Source: an uncultured Pelagibacteraceae bacterium
GTDB taxonomy: Bacteria > Pseudomonadota > Alphaproteobacteria > Pelagibacterales > Pelagibacteraceae
Length of the DNA: 41,821 bases
Reading direction: 5' to 3'
Assembly: GCA_902557935.1 (NCBI GenBank)
Contig: CACECJ010000007.1
Span: forward strand, 1-41,821
Each line of letters begins with the position of its first letter. Within the stretch, counting starts at the first letter, position 1. The notes beneath the pieces were generated by a model. That model worked only from the letters and a program-made list of their open reading frames with translations, was not told where the DNA came from and made no database searches. The position numbers were made by a program, and so were the translations under genes. Of the stretch, positions 15,506-23,836 are shown piece by piece.

Positions 15506-16702
15506 ATGGAATTGTTATTTTACTCTCTTGCTGGGATAATTGTGATCGTAGTTATTGCAGTATCTAGAAAATCAATCGTAGCAGGTATGGAGGCAAGATC
15601 AGATATTAAGAGAGAAAATAAACCAGCTGATAACGAACAGGGGATAGAAGATATCACCAATGAAAATATTGAAAAAACTAATGAGCAAGTAAAGATTATA
15701 AATCAAATCGATGATCTAATTTTAATTGTAGATAAATTTAAAAATATCAAATTTTTTAATAATAGTGCAAAAAAAAAATTTGGAGAAAATAATTTAAATA
15801 AGCACGTGGCTACTTTATTAAGAGTTCCTGATTTACTCCAAAATATTGATTTAGTGCTTTTAAAAAAAGAGACAATTACTATGGATTTAGAATTATCCTC
15901 TCCCTCATTTCAGTTCTTTAAAGTTCATCTATTCTCTGGACCGACCTCATATGTCGATGATCCTGACTCAGTTGTTTTATTTCTAAAAGATTTAACTGAT
16001 ATTATAAAAGCGCAAAGGCTTAAATCTGATTTTGTAGCTAATGTCAGCCATGAACTTAAAACGCCTTTAGTTTCTATTAAAGGATTTTTAGAAACTATAA
16101 GCGGACATGCGAAAGATGATTTAGAAGCACAAAAAAAATTTATACCGATAATGCTTGAGCAAGCTGATAGGATGGAAAGCTTAATTAAAGATTTACTTTC
16201 ATTAAGTAGAATTGAGTTAGAGGAACATATACAGCCTCAAGATAAAGTAAATTTAAAAGAAATTTTAAGTAACGTTGAAGACATCCATCAAAAAAATTTA
16301 AAATCTTTTGAATTTAAAAATAATATAAAAGATGATTTCTTTATTAAAGGCGATCATGAAAAATTAATTGAAGTTTTTTCAAATATTATTGATAACAGTA
16401 TAAAATATTCAGAAAAAAATAAAAAGATTGAGGTTAATTGTGGGCAAGGTAACGGAAAAGTTATAGGAGACTCTTATACCGTGTCCATTAAAGATAATGG
16501 TATTGGAATTCCAACTGAACAACTTCCGAGAATTACTGAAAGATTTTTTAGAGTTGATGCTGCTAAAAGCAAAAAAGTTGGTGGCACTGGACTTGGAATG
16601 GCGATCGTGAAGCACATTGTTAATCAGCATAGAGGAGAACTAGAAATAAAAAGTGAACCTCAAAATGGCACCGAAATAAAGGTCCATTTTTCAAAATTTT
16701 AG
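15506..16702 (+). CDS. phoR: Phosphate regulon sensor histidine kinase
   Basis: This membrane histidine kinase would phosphorylate PhoB when phosphate is scarce. The 398-residue protein has one N-terminal hydrophobic helix (residues 1-20), a PAS-like sensor (about 70-170, starting DDLILIVDKFKNIKFFNNSA), and HisKA with phospho-acceptor His in VANVSHELKTPL (about residue 186). The HATPase domain has the N box IIDNSIKYS, the G1 box DNGIGIP, the F box ERFFRVD and the G2 box GGTGLGMAIVKHI. It lies upstream of pst-phoU-phoB, which supports PhoR rather than another kinase. A single helix without a periplasmic loop is usual for PhoR, which senses through PstB/PhoU. Confidence 0.93.
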   Translation: MELLFYSLAGIIVIVVIAVSRKSIVAGMEARSDIKRENKPADNEQGIEDITNENIEKTNEQVKIINQIDDLILIVDKFKNIKFFNNSAKKKFGENNLNKHVATLLRVPDLLQNIDLVLLKKETITMDLELSSPSFQFFKVHLFSGPTSYVDDPDSVVLFLKDLTDIIKAQRLKSDFVANVSHELKTPLVSIKGFLETISGHAKDDLEAQKKFIPIMLEQADRMESLIKDLLSLSRIELEEHIQPQDKVNLKEILSNVEDIHQKNLKSFEFKNNIKDDFFIKGDHEKLIEVFSNIIDNSIKYSEKNKKIEVNCGQGNGKVIGDSYTVSIKDNGIGIPTEQLPRITERFFRVDAAKSKKVGGTGLGMAIVKHIVNQHRGELEIKSEPQNGTEIKVHFSKF

Positions 16703-16765
16703 CAAATATTACAGTTTTATTAAATTTTGTCTTGAGATAGACGGCAAAATAGTTAAAGTTTTAGT

Positions 16766-17377
16766 ATGACTAGATTAATGAATTATATAAGTCTGGTTTT
16801 ATTAACTTTAATTTTTACAACTGTTAAAGCAGATGTAAATTTAATAGAGAAAACTTTACGTTCTCAACCTCTTACAGTTTTTGATCTTGGACTTCTAAGA
16901 CTAAAAAACGATCTTAAGCTAGCTAAAAACGATTTAGTTCTTGAAGTAGATAATAAAAATGTATCTACAATTTATACTGAAGCTTTATTTTCTAGAAGAG
17001 ACGATGGAATTCAATTAATTGTGTCAGCACCGATGAGCACTCATTTAAATGCTAACTCGTACATGGCGGACTCAATTAAATGTAGAAAAATTTTTGAAAA
17101 AGTTAAAAATAATCTTTTAAAAGGACAAAACGAGAGCAATATGATTCACTCAAAAGCTGCATCTTATTTAAGTGAAGTATTCACCGCTCCAACACAATGG
17201 AATGCTTGGAGATATGATAAAAGTTTTACTCAAAAATTAGTTAACTTTGTACAACTAGAAGTTACATTAAAGCCAACTCAGTCCTATGCAGTTAAAAATA
17301 AAGTAAGACCTTTTAGTTGCGGAGGGTCTTTAGCCTCTGATTATCAACAAATCGAGATAACTAGAAAGTTCAACTAA
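16766..17377 (+). CDS. Uncharacterised exported protein between phoR and pstS
   Basis: I do not recognise this 203-residue protein. It has a clear signal peptide (LISLVLL-type hydrophobic core at about residues 6-19, likely cleavage after TTVKA, residue 22), so the mature part should be periplasmic. The mature region carries two cysteines (SIKCRK and RPFSCGG) that could form one disulfide, and no further membrane segment. It has an aromatic patch, APTQWNAWRY. ATG at 16778 (MNYISL) is an alternative start and would shorten only the basic n-region. Its place, 63 bases after phoR and just before the pstS Pho box, suggests a role in phosphate acquisition or signalling. That is inference from position alone. 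Confidence 0.75.
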   Translation: MTRLMNYISLVLLTLIFTTVKADVNLIEKTLRSQPLTVFDLGLLRLKNDLKLAKNDLVLEVDNKNVSTIYTEALFSRRDDGIQLIVSAPMSTHLNANSYMADSIKCRKIFEKVKNNLLKGQNESNMIHSKAASYLSEVFTAPTQWNAWRYDKSFTQKLVNFVQLEVTLKPTQSYAVKNKVRPFSCGGSLASDYQQIEITRKFN

Positions 17378-17387
17378 AAAGTTATCA

Positions 17388-17416
17388 TTTTAATAAATTT
17401 GTAACATATCTGTAAT
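17388..17416 (+). promoter_or_regulatory. Candidate Pho box upstream of pstS, three repeat units
   Basis: Three 7-bp units sit on an exact 11-bp period: TTTTAAT (17388-17394), TTGTAAC (17399-17405) and CTGTAAT (17410-17416), separated by AAAT and ATAT. This is the best-formed of the three boxes in the window, in front of the gene most strongly Pho-regulated in other bacteria. pstS ATG lies 68 bases downstream, with GAAAGGA as Shine-Dalgarno. Confidence 0.7.
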
Positions 17417-17484
17417 AATTAAGAGTCCTCTTAATTCTATGAGTCCAATGTTTGTTAATTAATTAATAAATGAAAGGATAAACA

Positions 17485-18489
17485 ATGAAAAAACTATCAA
17501 TCGCTTTAGCTTCATTAGTTGCAATGTTAGTTGTAACTTCTGCTCAAGCTAGAGATCAGATTAAAATCGTAGGTTCTTCAACTGTATTCCCTTATGCAAC
17601 AATCGTTGCTGAAAGATTTGGTTCGTCTGGTAAATTTAAAACACCAGTAATCGAGTCAACAGGAACAGGTGGTGGAGCTAAATTATTCTGTGCTGGAGTT
17701 GGTACAGAGCACCCAGACATAACAAATGCATCTAGAGCTATGAAGGCTAAAGAGTATGCGCTATGTCAAAAAAATGGTGTTGAAGAAATCGTAGAGATTA
17801 CAGTTGGTAACGACGGAATAACGTTAGCTTATTCTAAAGATGCTAAACCAGTAAACTTTACAAAAAAACAATTATGGGCAGCATTAGCAAAAGAAGTTGC
17901 TAAAGATGGTGCGTTAGTACCAAATCCATATAAAAATTGGAGTGATATCGACTCATCATTACCAAACTACCCTATCAAAGTTATGGTGCCTCCAGGAACA
18001 TCAGGAACAAGAGATGCTTGGAATTCATTAGTAATGAAAAAAGGTATCGATGATGCTTCTAAAAAAGCTGGCGCTAAATATAAAGCGTTAAGAGAAGATG
18101 GTGCGGTAATTGAAGTTGGTGAAAACGACTCACTTATTATTCAAAAATTAGCTGCGGACAAAGAAATGTTCGGTTTCTTTGGTTTCAGTTATTTCTTAGC
18201 TGCAAAAGATAAATTGCAAGCTGCAAGCATTGAAGGTGGTCAACCAAGTCTATCTTCGATTCAAGATTACAGTTACGCAGTTGCAAGACCTTTATTCTTC
18301 TACGTGAAAAAAGCTCACGTGGGCGTTGTACCAGGCTTACATGAATTCGTAAAAGAGTTCACAAGTAAAAAAGCTATGGGTAAAAAAGGTTATTTAACTG
18401 ATATCGGGCTAGTACCCCTAGATGGCAAGTTATACAAAACATCTAGAACTAACGCTACGAAGTTAGTTAACATGCCTGCTAAGAAGTAG
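17485..18489 (+). CDS. pstS: Phosphate ABC transporter substrate-binding protein
   Basis: This is the periplasmic high-affinity phosphate receptor of the Pst transporter. The 334-residue precursor has a signal peptide ending in SAQA (residue 22). Phosphate-site loops follow: VGSSTVFPY, ESTGTGGGAKLF, ASRAMK, GNDGI and PPGTSGTRDAWN. C-terminal helices and YAVARPLFFYV are as expected. Codons such as GCT, GTA and AAC are more uniform than in neighbours, and the Shine-Dalgarno GAAAGGA is good, both consistent with very high expression. It is preceded by a three-unit Pho box and followed by a strong terminator before pstC, a layout that would give more PstS than membrane subunits. Confidence 0.97.
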   Translation: MKKLSIALASLVAMLVVTSAQARDQIKIVGSSTVFPYATIVAERFGSSGKFKTPVIESTGTGGGAKLFCAGVGTEHPDITNASRAMKAKEYALCQKNGVEEIVEITVGNDGITLAYSKDAKPVNFTKKQLWAALAKEVAKDGALVPNPYKNWSDIDSSLPNYPIKVMVPPGTSGTRDAWNSLVMKKGIDDASKKAGAKYKALREDGAVIEVGENDSLIIQKLAADKEMFGFFGFSYFLAAKDKLQAASIEGGQPSLSSIQDYSYAVARPLFFYVKKAHVGVVPGLHEFVKEFTSKKAMGKKGYLTDIGLVPLDGKLYKTSRTNATKLVNMPAKK

Positions 18490-18504
18490 TAGTATCAATT
18501 AAAC

Positions 18505-18533
18505 AAAAAGGGGGTATTTTACCCCCTTTTTTA
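18505..18533 (+). terminator. Intrinsic terminator between pstS and pstC
   Basis: The stem AAAAAGGGGGTA / TACCCCCTTTTTT has a 3-base TTT loop, and the T-rich arm continues as the U tract. It starts 16 bases after the pstS stop and ends 16 bases before the pstC start. Partial read-through would set a high pstS to low pstCAB ratio. Confidence 0.9.
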
Positions 18534-18548
18534 TCTTAAAAGCTCAAT

Positions 18549-19925
18549 ATGAATTTAATACTTGTAACTTTTATTATTCTCTTAGCTTTCACAAGTTATT
18601 ATTTCGGTAGAAAAAAAGCTCTAGTTATTCAATCATCACAAAGACTTACGGCATTACCAAAATTTTATGGATATTATTTAGCTGCTTGGTGTGCTGCACC
18701 AGCATTAATAATTTTTGCTCTTTGGTCAGTTTTTGAACCATCAATCGTTAAAACATTTATTTTACAAGATTACACTGATCAGAACTTAACTAAAAATGAG
18801 CTTCAGCTTATTTACACAAAGGTTAAAGCATTAGCCGCAGGAACTTACACGGGAAATATTACTAATTTTCTAGATGAGTCTGCTAATAAGTACATTCAAT
18901 TAAAAGGAATAGCTAACAGCGCTAAAGTAGCAATTATTTTAGCAATTTTAATTTTCTCTCTGAGTTTTGCATATAAATCTGTTCAGAAAAATGATCGCAT
19001 GAGAGAACCAGTAGAAATTTTTCTTAAATGGGTGTTATTTGTTGCATCATTAGGTGCAGTTTTAGTTACAATTGGAATAGTTTTTTCACTTTTATTCGAA
19101 GCGATTAGGTTTTTTCAAGCAGTAAAAATCTTTGACTTTATATTCGGAACTCATTGGTATCCTGCTAAAACTTTTGTAAGAGATGGCCAACCAGATCCTG
19201 AATTAATGAAGGATGCTTTCGGAGCTGTGCCTTTATTTGCTGGAACTTTTTTTATTGCTTTTATTGCAATGTGTGTTGCCATCCCCATAGGTTTGCTGAG
19301 TGGGATATATCTATCTGAGTATGCTGGAAGAGGCGTAAGAAAATATGCGAAACCTATTATTGAGATTTTAGCTGGTATTCCAACAGTGGTATATGGTTTT
19401 TTTGCAGCTTTAACCGTCGGTCCTTTTGTTAAAGAAATTGGTAACGCTATGGGTTTAGAAGTTTCAGCGGAGAGCGCTTTAGCTGCAGGAGCAGTTATGG
19501 GAGTAATGATAATTCCTTTTATTTCAAGTCTAAGCGATGACGTTATAACAGCAGTACCGCAAAATTTAAGAGATGGAAGTTACGCAATGGGTGCAACAAA
19601 ATCTGAAACTGTAAAAAAAGTAATTTTTCCAGCAGCCTTACCTGGTATCGTAGGTTCGATACTTTTAGCAGTATCAAGAGCGGTGGGAGAAACAATGATC
19701 GTTGTAATGGCCTCAGGACTAGCGGCTAATCTTACAATGAATCCACTCGAATCAACTTCAACCATTACAGCACAAATTGTAGTAATTTTAATTGGAGACC
19801 AACAATTTGGAGATCCAAAAACTCAATCAGCTTTTGCCTTAGGAATATCTTTATTTATAGTAACTTTATTTTTAAATGTAATCGCTCTTTCAGTTGTTAA
19901 AAAATATAGGGAAAAATATGAATAG
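18549..19925 (+). CDS. pstC: Phosphate ABC transporter permease PstC, long form
   Basis: This is an inner-membrane channel subunit of PstSCAB. At 458 residues it is longer than E. coli PstC (about 320) and has the PstC_N-type extension: a first helix (1-14), a second near 45-62, a hydrophilic loop, and a third near 122-140. The MetI-type permease core follows from about residue 220. Core motifs include YLSEYAGRGVRKYAKPIIEILAG, IPTVVYGF and the EAA-loop SYAMGATKSETVKKVIFPAALPG. pstA starts inside its last codons (8-base overlap). The long form is usual in alphaproteobacteria. Confidence 0.95.
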   Translation: MNLILVTFIILLAFTSYYFGRKKALVIQSSQRLTALPKFYGYYLAAWCAAPALIIFALWSVFEPSIVKTFILQDYTDQNLTKNELQLIYTKVKALAAGTYTGNITNFLDESANKYIQLKGIANSAKVAIILAILIFSLSFAYKSVQKNDRMREPVEIFLKWVLFVASLGAVLVTIGIVFSLLFEAIRFFQAVKIFDFIFGTHWYPAKTFVRDGQPDPELMKDAFGAVPLFAGTFFIAFIAMCVAIPIGLLSGIYLSEYAGRGVRKYAKPIIEILAGIPTVVYGFFAALTVGPFVKEIGNAMGLEVSAESALAAGAVMGVMIIPFISSLSDDVITAVPQNLRDGSYAMGATKSETVKKVIFPAALPGIVGSILLAVSRAVGETMIVVMASGLAANLTMNPLESTSTITAQIVVILIGDQQFGDPKTQSAFALGISLFIVTLFLNVIALSVVKKYREKYE

Positions 19926-21189
19926 TTTTAAGAAAAATTTATTAAAAAAAAGATATAACGCTGAAAGAAGATTTCAATGGTATGGCAAAATAGCTATAGG
20001 ATTAGCTTTAAGCTTTTTAGCAGTTTTTATGTTTCAGATATTTTCAAAAGGTTACTCAGCTTTTCAAAAAACTTGGATAGTAACAGAAGTTCATTATGAT
20101 AAAGAATTACTTTTAATCGATGCAGAAAGTCCATCAAAAGATGATTTAGAAAATGCAGACTATTATGATGTTGCTTACAAAGCTATGACCTCATTAGATC
20201 CTGGACTTCCTGAAGAAGAGGATCGTCAATTAATTCAAATGGTTTCATATAAATATGAGACTGAAGTTAAAGATCTACTTTTAAAAAATCCAGACTTTCT
20301 GGGTAAAATAGTACCCATAAAATTAACAGCTTCTGATGATGTTGATCAAGTTCATAAGGGAAATTATCCAAGAGATATCCCTGAAAAGAATAGAAGAGTA
20401 AATGATTATCAGCTGCAGATTTACGATATGCTTAATGAAAGAGGGGATATTTTATCAGAGTTTAACATTAGTTTTTTTACAAGCCCTGATTCAAGAGAGG
20501 CAGAACTAGCAGGTATAGCTAGCTCGTTTATGGGAACAGTTTTTAGTATACTAGTATGTTTAGCGTTTTCATTTCCTGTTGCAGTGTTAGCTGCAATTTA
20601 TCTCGAGGAATTTGCACCAAAAAATAAATTTACAGATTTTATAGAAGTAAACATTAATAATTTAGCAGCTGTTCCATCGATAGTATTTGGTTTGCTAGGT
20701 CTTGGTGTTTTATTAGCAGTTTTTAATTTACCAAGATCGACACCACTTGTTGGAGGAATTACTTTGTCTCTTATGACATTACCAACAATAATTATTGCTG
20801 CAAGAGCCTCTTTAAAAGCTGTACCACCAAGTATAAGAGAAGCTGCATTAGCGATGGGTGCGAGTAATATGCAAACGACCATGCATCATACTGTGCCACT
20901 ATCAATGCCTGGAACTTTATCTGGAACGATAATTGGCTTAGCTCAAGCCTTAGGGGAAACAGCCCCTTTAATTTTAATAGGAATGGTTGCTTTTGTGAAC
21001 ACAATACCTGGAACGCCAGTTGATCCTGCTGCAAGTTTACCAGTTCAGATATATATATGGTCAGAAAGTGCTGAGAGGGGTTTCGTTGAAAAAGTATCTG
21101 CATGTATTATGGTGCTTCTAGCTTTTTTAATTTTAATGAACTTGGCAGCTCAAATCGTTAGACACAAATTTGAAAAGAAATGGAGTTAA
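19918..21189 (+). CDS. pstA: Phosphate ABC transporter permease PstA, long form
   Basis: This is the second channel subunit of the Pst importer. The 423-residue protein has a DUF3333-type N-terminal region: a helix near 25-42, then a roughly 150-residue soluble segment rich in acidic residues. The six-helix permease domain begins around residue 195. The EAA loop reads REAALAMGASNMQTTMHHTVPLS (Ala-Met-Gly-Ala core) and is followed by PGTLSGTIIGLAQALGETAPL. I place the start at ATG 19918 (MNSFKKN), 8 bases inside pstC. The upstream ATG at 19894 adds eight residues and lies deeper in pstC. Confidence 0.94.
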   Translation: MNSFKKNLLKKRYNAERRFQWYGKIAIGLALSFLAVFMFQIFSKGYSAFQKTWIVTEVHYDKELLLIDAESPSKDDLENADYYDVAYKAMTSLDPGLPEEEDRQLIQMVSYKYETEVKDLLLKNPDFLGKIVPIKLTASDDVDQVHKGNYPRDIPEKNRRVNDYQLQIYDMLNERGDILSEFNISFFTSPDSREAELAGIASSFMGTVFSILVCLAFSFPVAVLAAIYLEEFAPKNKFTDFIEVNINNLAAVPSIVFGLLGLGVLLAVFNLPRSTPLVGGITLSLMTLPTIIIAARASLKAVPPSIREAALAMGASNMQTTMHHTVPLSMPGTLSGTIIGLAQALGETAPLILIGMVAFVNTIPGTPVDPAASLPVQIYIWSESAERGFVEKVSACIMVLLAFLILMNLAAQIVRHKFEKKWS

Positions 21190-21945
21190 ATGAGTAAAAT
21201 CAAAGCGGAAAATGTAAATGTATATTACGGATCCAAACAGGCATTATTTGATGTCTCTATAGATATTGCAGAAAAAGAAGTTACAGCTCTAATTGGACCA
21301 TCTGGGTGTGGAAAGTCTACTTTCTTAAGATGCTTGAACAGGATGAACGACGTCATAGAAATTTGTAGAGTTGAAGGCAGTATTAAAATGGACAACCTAG
21401 AACTGAACTCAAGAAAGTTAGATGTTGTGAGACTTAGGGAGAATGTTGGTATGGTTTTTCAAAAACCCAATCCGTTCCCTAAAACAATTTATGAAAATGT
21501 AGCTTATGGGCCTACTATTCACGGTATTGCACAGAGCAAAGAAGAAATGGATCAAATAGTTGAAACAAGTCTGAAAAAAGCTGCCCTGTGGAACGAAGTT
21601 AAAGATAGACTTGATGAAATCGGAACTGGTTTATCAGGCGGTCAACAGCAACGACTATGTATTGCTAGAGCTATATCTGTAAGTCCAGAAGTGATTCTCA
21701 TGGACGAACCATGTTCAGCGCTTGACCCAATAGCAACAGCTCAAATCGAAGAACTTATAGATGATCTTAAAAAAGAGGTTACAATTGTAATAGTTACCCA
21801 CTCAATGTCACAAGCAGCCAGGGTATCTCAAAAAACAGGTTTCTTTCATTTGGGAAAACTTATAGAATTTGGACCAACAGATAAAATATTTAAAAATCCT
21901 GACAACCAGCAAACTCAGGATTATATTACAGGAAGGTTTGGTTAA
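21190..21945 (+). CDS. pstB: Phosphate ABC transporter ATP-binding protein
   Basis: This is the cytoplasmic ATPase of the Pst importer and also part of the PhoR/PhoU signalling complex. The 251-residue protein has Walker [10 protein letters not shown] at 36-44, the PstB-specific RCLNRMND, the Q-loop VFQKPNPFP, the signature LSGGQQQR, Walker [14 protein letters not shown] and the switch His in VTHSM. The ATG directly follows the pstA stop. Confidence 0.97.
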   Translation: MSKIKAENVNVYYGSKQALFDVSIDIAEKEVTALIGPSGCGKSTFLRCLNRMNDVIEICRVEGSIKMDNLELNSRKLDVVRLRENVGMVFQKPNPFPKTIYENVAYGPTIHGIAQSKEEMDQIVETSLKKAALWNEVKDRLDEIGTGLSGGQQQRLCIARAISVSPEVILMDEPCSALDPIATAQIEELIDDLKKEVTIVIVTHSMSQAARVSQKTGFFHLGKLIEFGPTDKIFKNPDNQQTQDYITGRFG

Positions 21946-22625
21946 TGAGTGAAAAACCGCATATTGTAAAATCTTACGAAGAGCAACTTCATTTATTAAA
22001 AGATACAATAGTGAAAATGGGAACTGGAGTTGAGAAACAGCTTGAAAATACTATTCAATCTTTAGTTAAAAAAGACATTAACTTAGCAGAAAAATCTATC
22101 AAAGATGACGAATTGACTGATAAGTATGAAATAAATATAGAAGAGCAAGTTGTAAATTTGATTGCCTTAAGGCAACCTATGGCAATAGATTTAAGAGAAA
22201 CAGTTGTTGCTTTAAAAGTTTCTTCAGACTTGGAGAGAATTGGTGATTTAGCAAAAAATATCTCAAAACGATTAACTAAAATTGGAACTGATTTACCCAA
22301 TGATATAACTAAAAATTTTGAAATAGCTGGTTTAAAAGCATCAAAACAAGTCAATGCAGTTTTAAACTCGTATTTACATAGAGATAAAGATACAGCAGAA
22401 AATGTTTGGAATTCTGATGAAGAAATAGATCAAATGACTAATAGTAATATGGAAGCTGCAATAAAACATTTAGAAAAAAATAAAAACGATATACAAAAAG
22501 TAACCCAACTACTTTTCATGCTTAAAAATATTGAGAGGATTGGAGATCATGCAACCAATATTGCAGAGCAAGTTTATTTTCTGATTACAGGAGATTATTT
22601 AGAGGGAGACCGACCAAAAGGATAA
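21945..22625 (+). CDS. phoU: Phosphate signalling complex protein PhoU
   Basis: This is a negative regulator that links Pst activity to PhoR. The 226-residue, all-alpha protein shows two PhoU repeats, each with the acidic metal-binding signature: DELTDKYE with SDLERIGDLAKNIS in the first half, and DEEIDQMTN with KNIERIGDHATNIAEQV in the second. Its ATG overlaps the pstB stop by one base (TAATG) and its stop overlaps phoB in the same way. Confidence 0.96.
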   Translation: MSEKPHIVKSYEEQLHLLKDTIVKMGTGVEKQLENTIQSLVKKDINLAEKSIKDDELTDKYEINIEEQVVNLIALRQPMAIDLRETVVALKVSSDLERIGDLAKNISKRLTKIGTDLPNDITKNFEIAGLKASKQVNAVLNSYLHRDKDTAENVWNSDEEIDQMTNSNMEAAIKHLEKNKNDIQKVTQLLFMLKNIERIGDHATNIAEQVYFLITGDYLEGDRPKG

Positions 22626-23308
22626 TGAGGGCAAATTTATTCATTGTCGAAGATGAAATGCCCATCGTAACTTTGCTTAAATACAATTTAGAAAAAGAGG
22701 GTCACAAAGTTGATTATGCAGTCAATGGAGAAGACGCTATTAGAAATATAAAGGAAAAAAATCCTGATTTAATTTTATTAGATTGGATGTTGCCGGATAT
22801 TTCAGGTGTTGAAGTCTGTAAAAATTTGAAAAGAAGCAATCTTCACAAAAATATCCCAATCATTATGTTAACAGCCAAAGGTGAAGAAGAAGACAAGCTG
22901 AAAGGATTTGAAACAGGAGCAGATGACTACGTAACTAAGCCATTCAGCCAAAAAGAACTTATTGCAAGAGTTAACGCTTTACTAAAGAGATCTAAACCAA
23001 GTGTTGCCGCTGATGTTGTAGTATTTGAGGATCTAAAAGTAGATAGAGTTCAACGAAGAGTTTATAGAGCAGATAAGCAAGTTATAGTTGGTCCTACAGA
23101 ATTTAAACTAATTGATTTTTTAATAAAGAATCCAAAAAGAGTATATTCGCGTGAGCAACTTTTAAATTCTGTATGGGGAGATGATATTTATGTGGAGCCC
23201 AGAACTATAGATGTTCATATTAGAAGACTAAGAAAAGCAATAAATATTGATGGCAAGAAAGATCTTATCAGAACAGTTAGATCTGCCGGTTACTCCTTAG
23301 ATGCCTGA
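22625..23308 (+). CDS. phoB: Phosphate regulon response regulator PhoB
   Basis: This is an OmpR-family transcription activator that binds Pho boxes when phosphorylated by PhoR. The 227-residue protein has a receiver domain with acidic pocket Glu9-Asp10, phospho-acceptor Asp53 (LILLDWMLPD), a conserved Thr (MLTAKG) and Lys (VTKPFS). The winged-helix effector runs from about 128, with VYSREQLLNSVWGDD and VEPRTIDVHIRRLRKAI as the recognition helix. It is the last gene of the pst-phoUB run, and its 3' end overlaps the convergent sixA gene by 19 bases. Confidence 0.96.
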   Translation: MRANLFIVEDEMPIVTLLKYNLEKEGHKVDYAVNGEDAIRNIKEKNPDLILLDWMLPDISGVEVCKNLKRSNLHKNIPIIMLTAKGEEEDKLKGFETGADDYVTKPFSQKELIARVNALLKRSKPSVAADVVVFEDLKVDRVQRRVYRADKQVIVGPTEFKLIDFLIKNPKRVYSREQLLNSVWGDDIYVEPRTIDVHIRRLRKAINIDGKKDLIRTVRSAGYSLDA

Positions 23309-23814
23309 AGATCTTTTGGCTTTATAAATGAAATTAATTTTCCTTTAACTTTTGATAACCTCTCCCAATCATTGAAATTAAAGTTTACTTCGGCAACGGC
23401 TGCAGTAGGAAATTTTCTTTTTAAATTTTCAAATTGATCAGAATTTTCTTTAAGACAGATTCGATTTATGAGTTCACTCATTGAAGGTTCATGATTGATT
23501 AAAAGTAAAGTTTTATAATTATCACCTGTTTGTTTTAAGATATGAATAATTTCATCCTCACTAGCGTGATAAAGCGCCTTTTTTTTAATAATTTTTTTAA
23601 AACTGATTTTTTCTGACAATATATCTAATGTTTGCATTGTCCTTTTAGAGGATGAGCAATAAACTAAATCAAATTTTAATTTCTTTTTAATAAAAAATTC
23701 ACAAATTAATTTTGCTGAATTTACTCCCCTTTTATTCAATGGCCTGTCATGATCATCTAAATCTGGAAAATCCCAACTAGATTTAGCATGTCTCATCGCA
23801 TATAATTTAAACAT
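23290..23814 (-). CDS. sixA: SixA-like phosphohistidine phosphatase (histidine phosphatase family)
   Basis: This small cytosolic phosphatase of 174 residues has the RHG-type motif as MRHAKSSWDF (Arg8-His9), HDRPLNKRG, YCSSSKRTMQT and the second catalytic His in LLINHEPSMSELI. SixA removes phosphate from histidine phosphotransfer or PTS proteins; here, between phoB and ppk, the target is unknown. The 22-base gap to the divergent ppk ATG must hold at least part of the promoters for both, unless ppk is transcribed from within sixA. Confidence 0.87.
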   Translation of the reverse strand: MFKLYAMRHAKSSWDFPDLDDHDRPLNKRGVNSAKLICEFFIKKKLKFDLVYCSSSKRTMQTLDILSEKISFKKIIKKKALYHASEDEIIHILKQTGDNYKTLLLINHEPSMSELINRICLKENSDQFENLKRKFPTAAVAEVNFNFNDWERLSKVKGKLISFIKPKDLQASKE

Positions 23815-23836
23815 ATTTTTAATTTAACATTTATAT

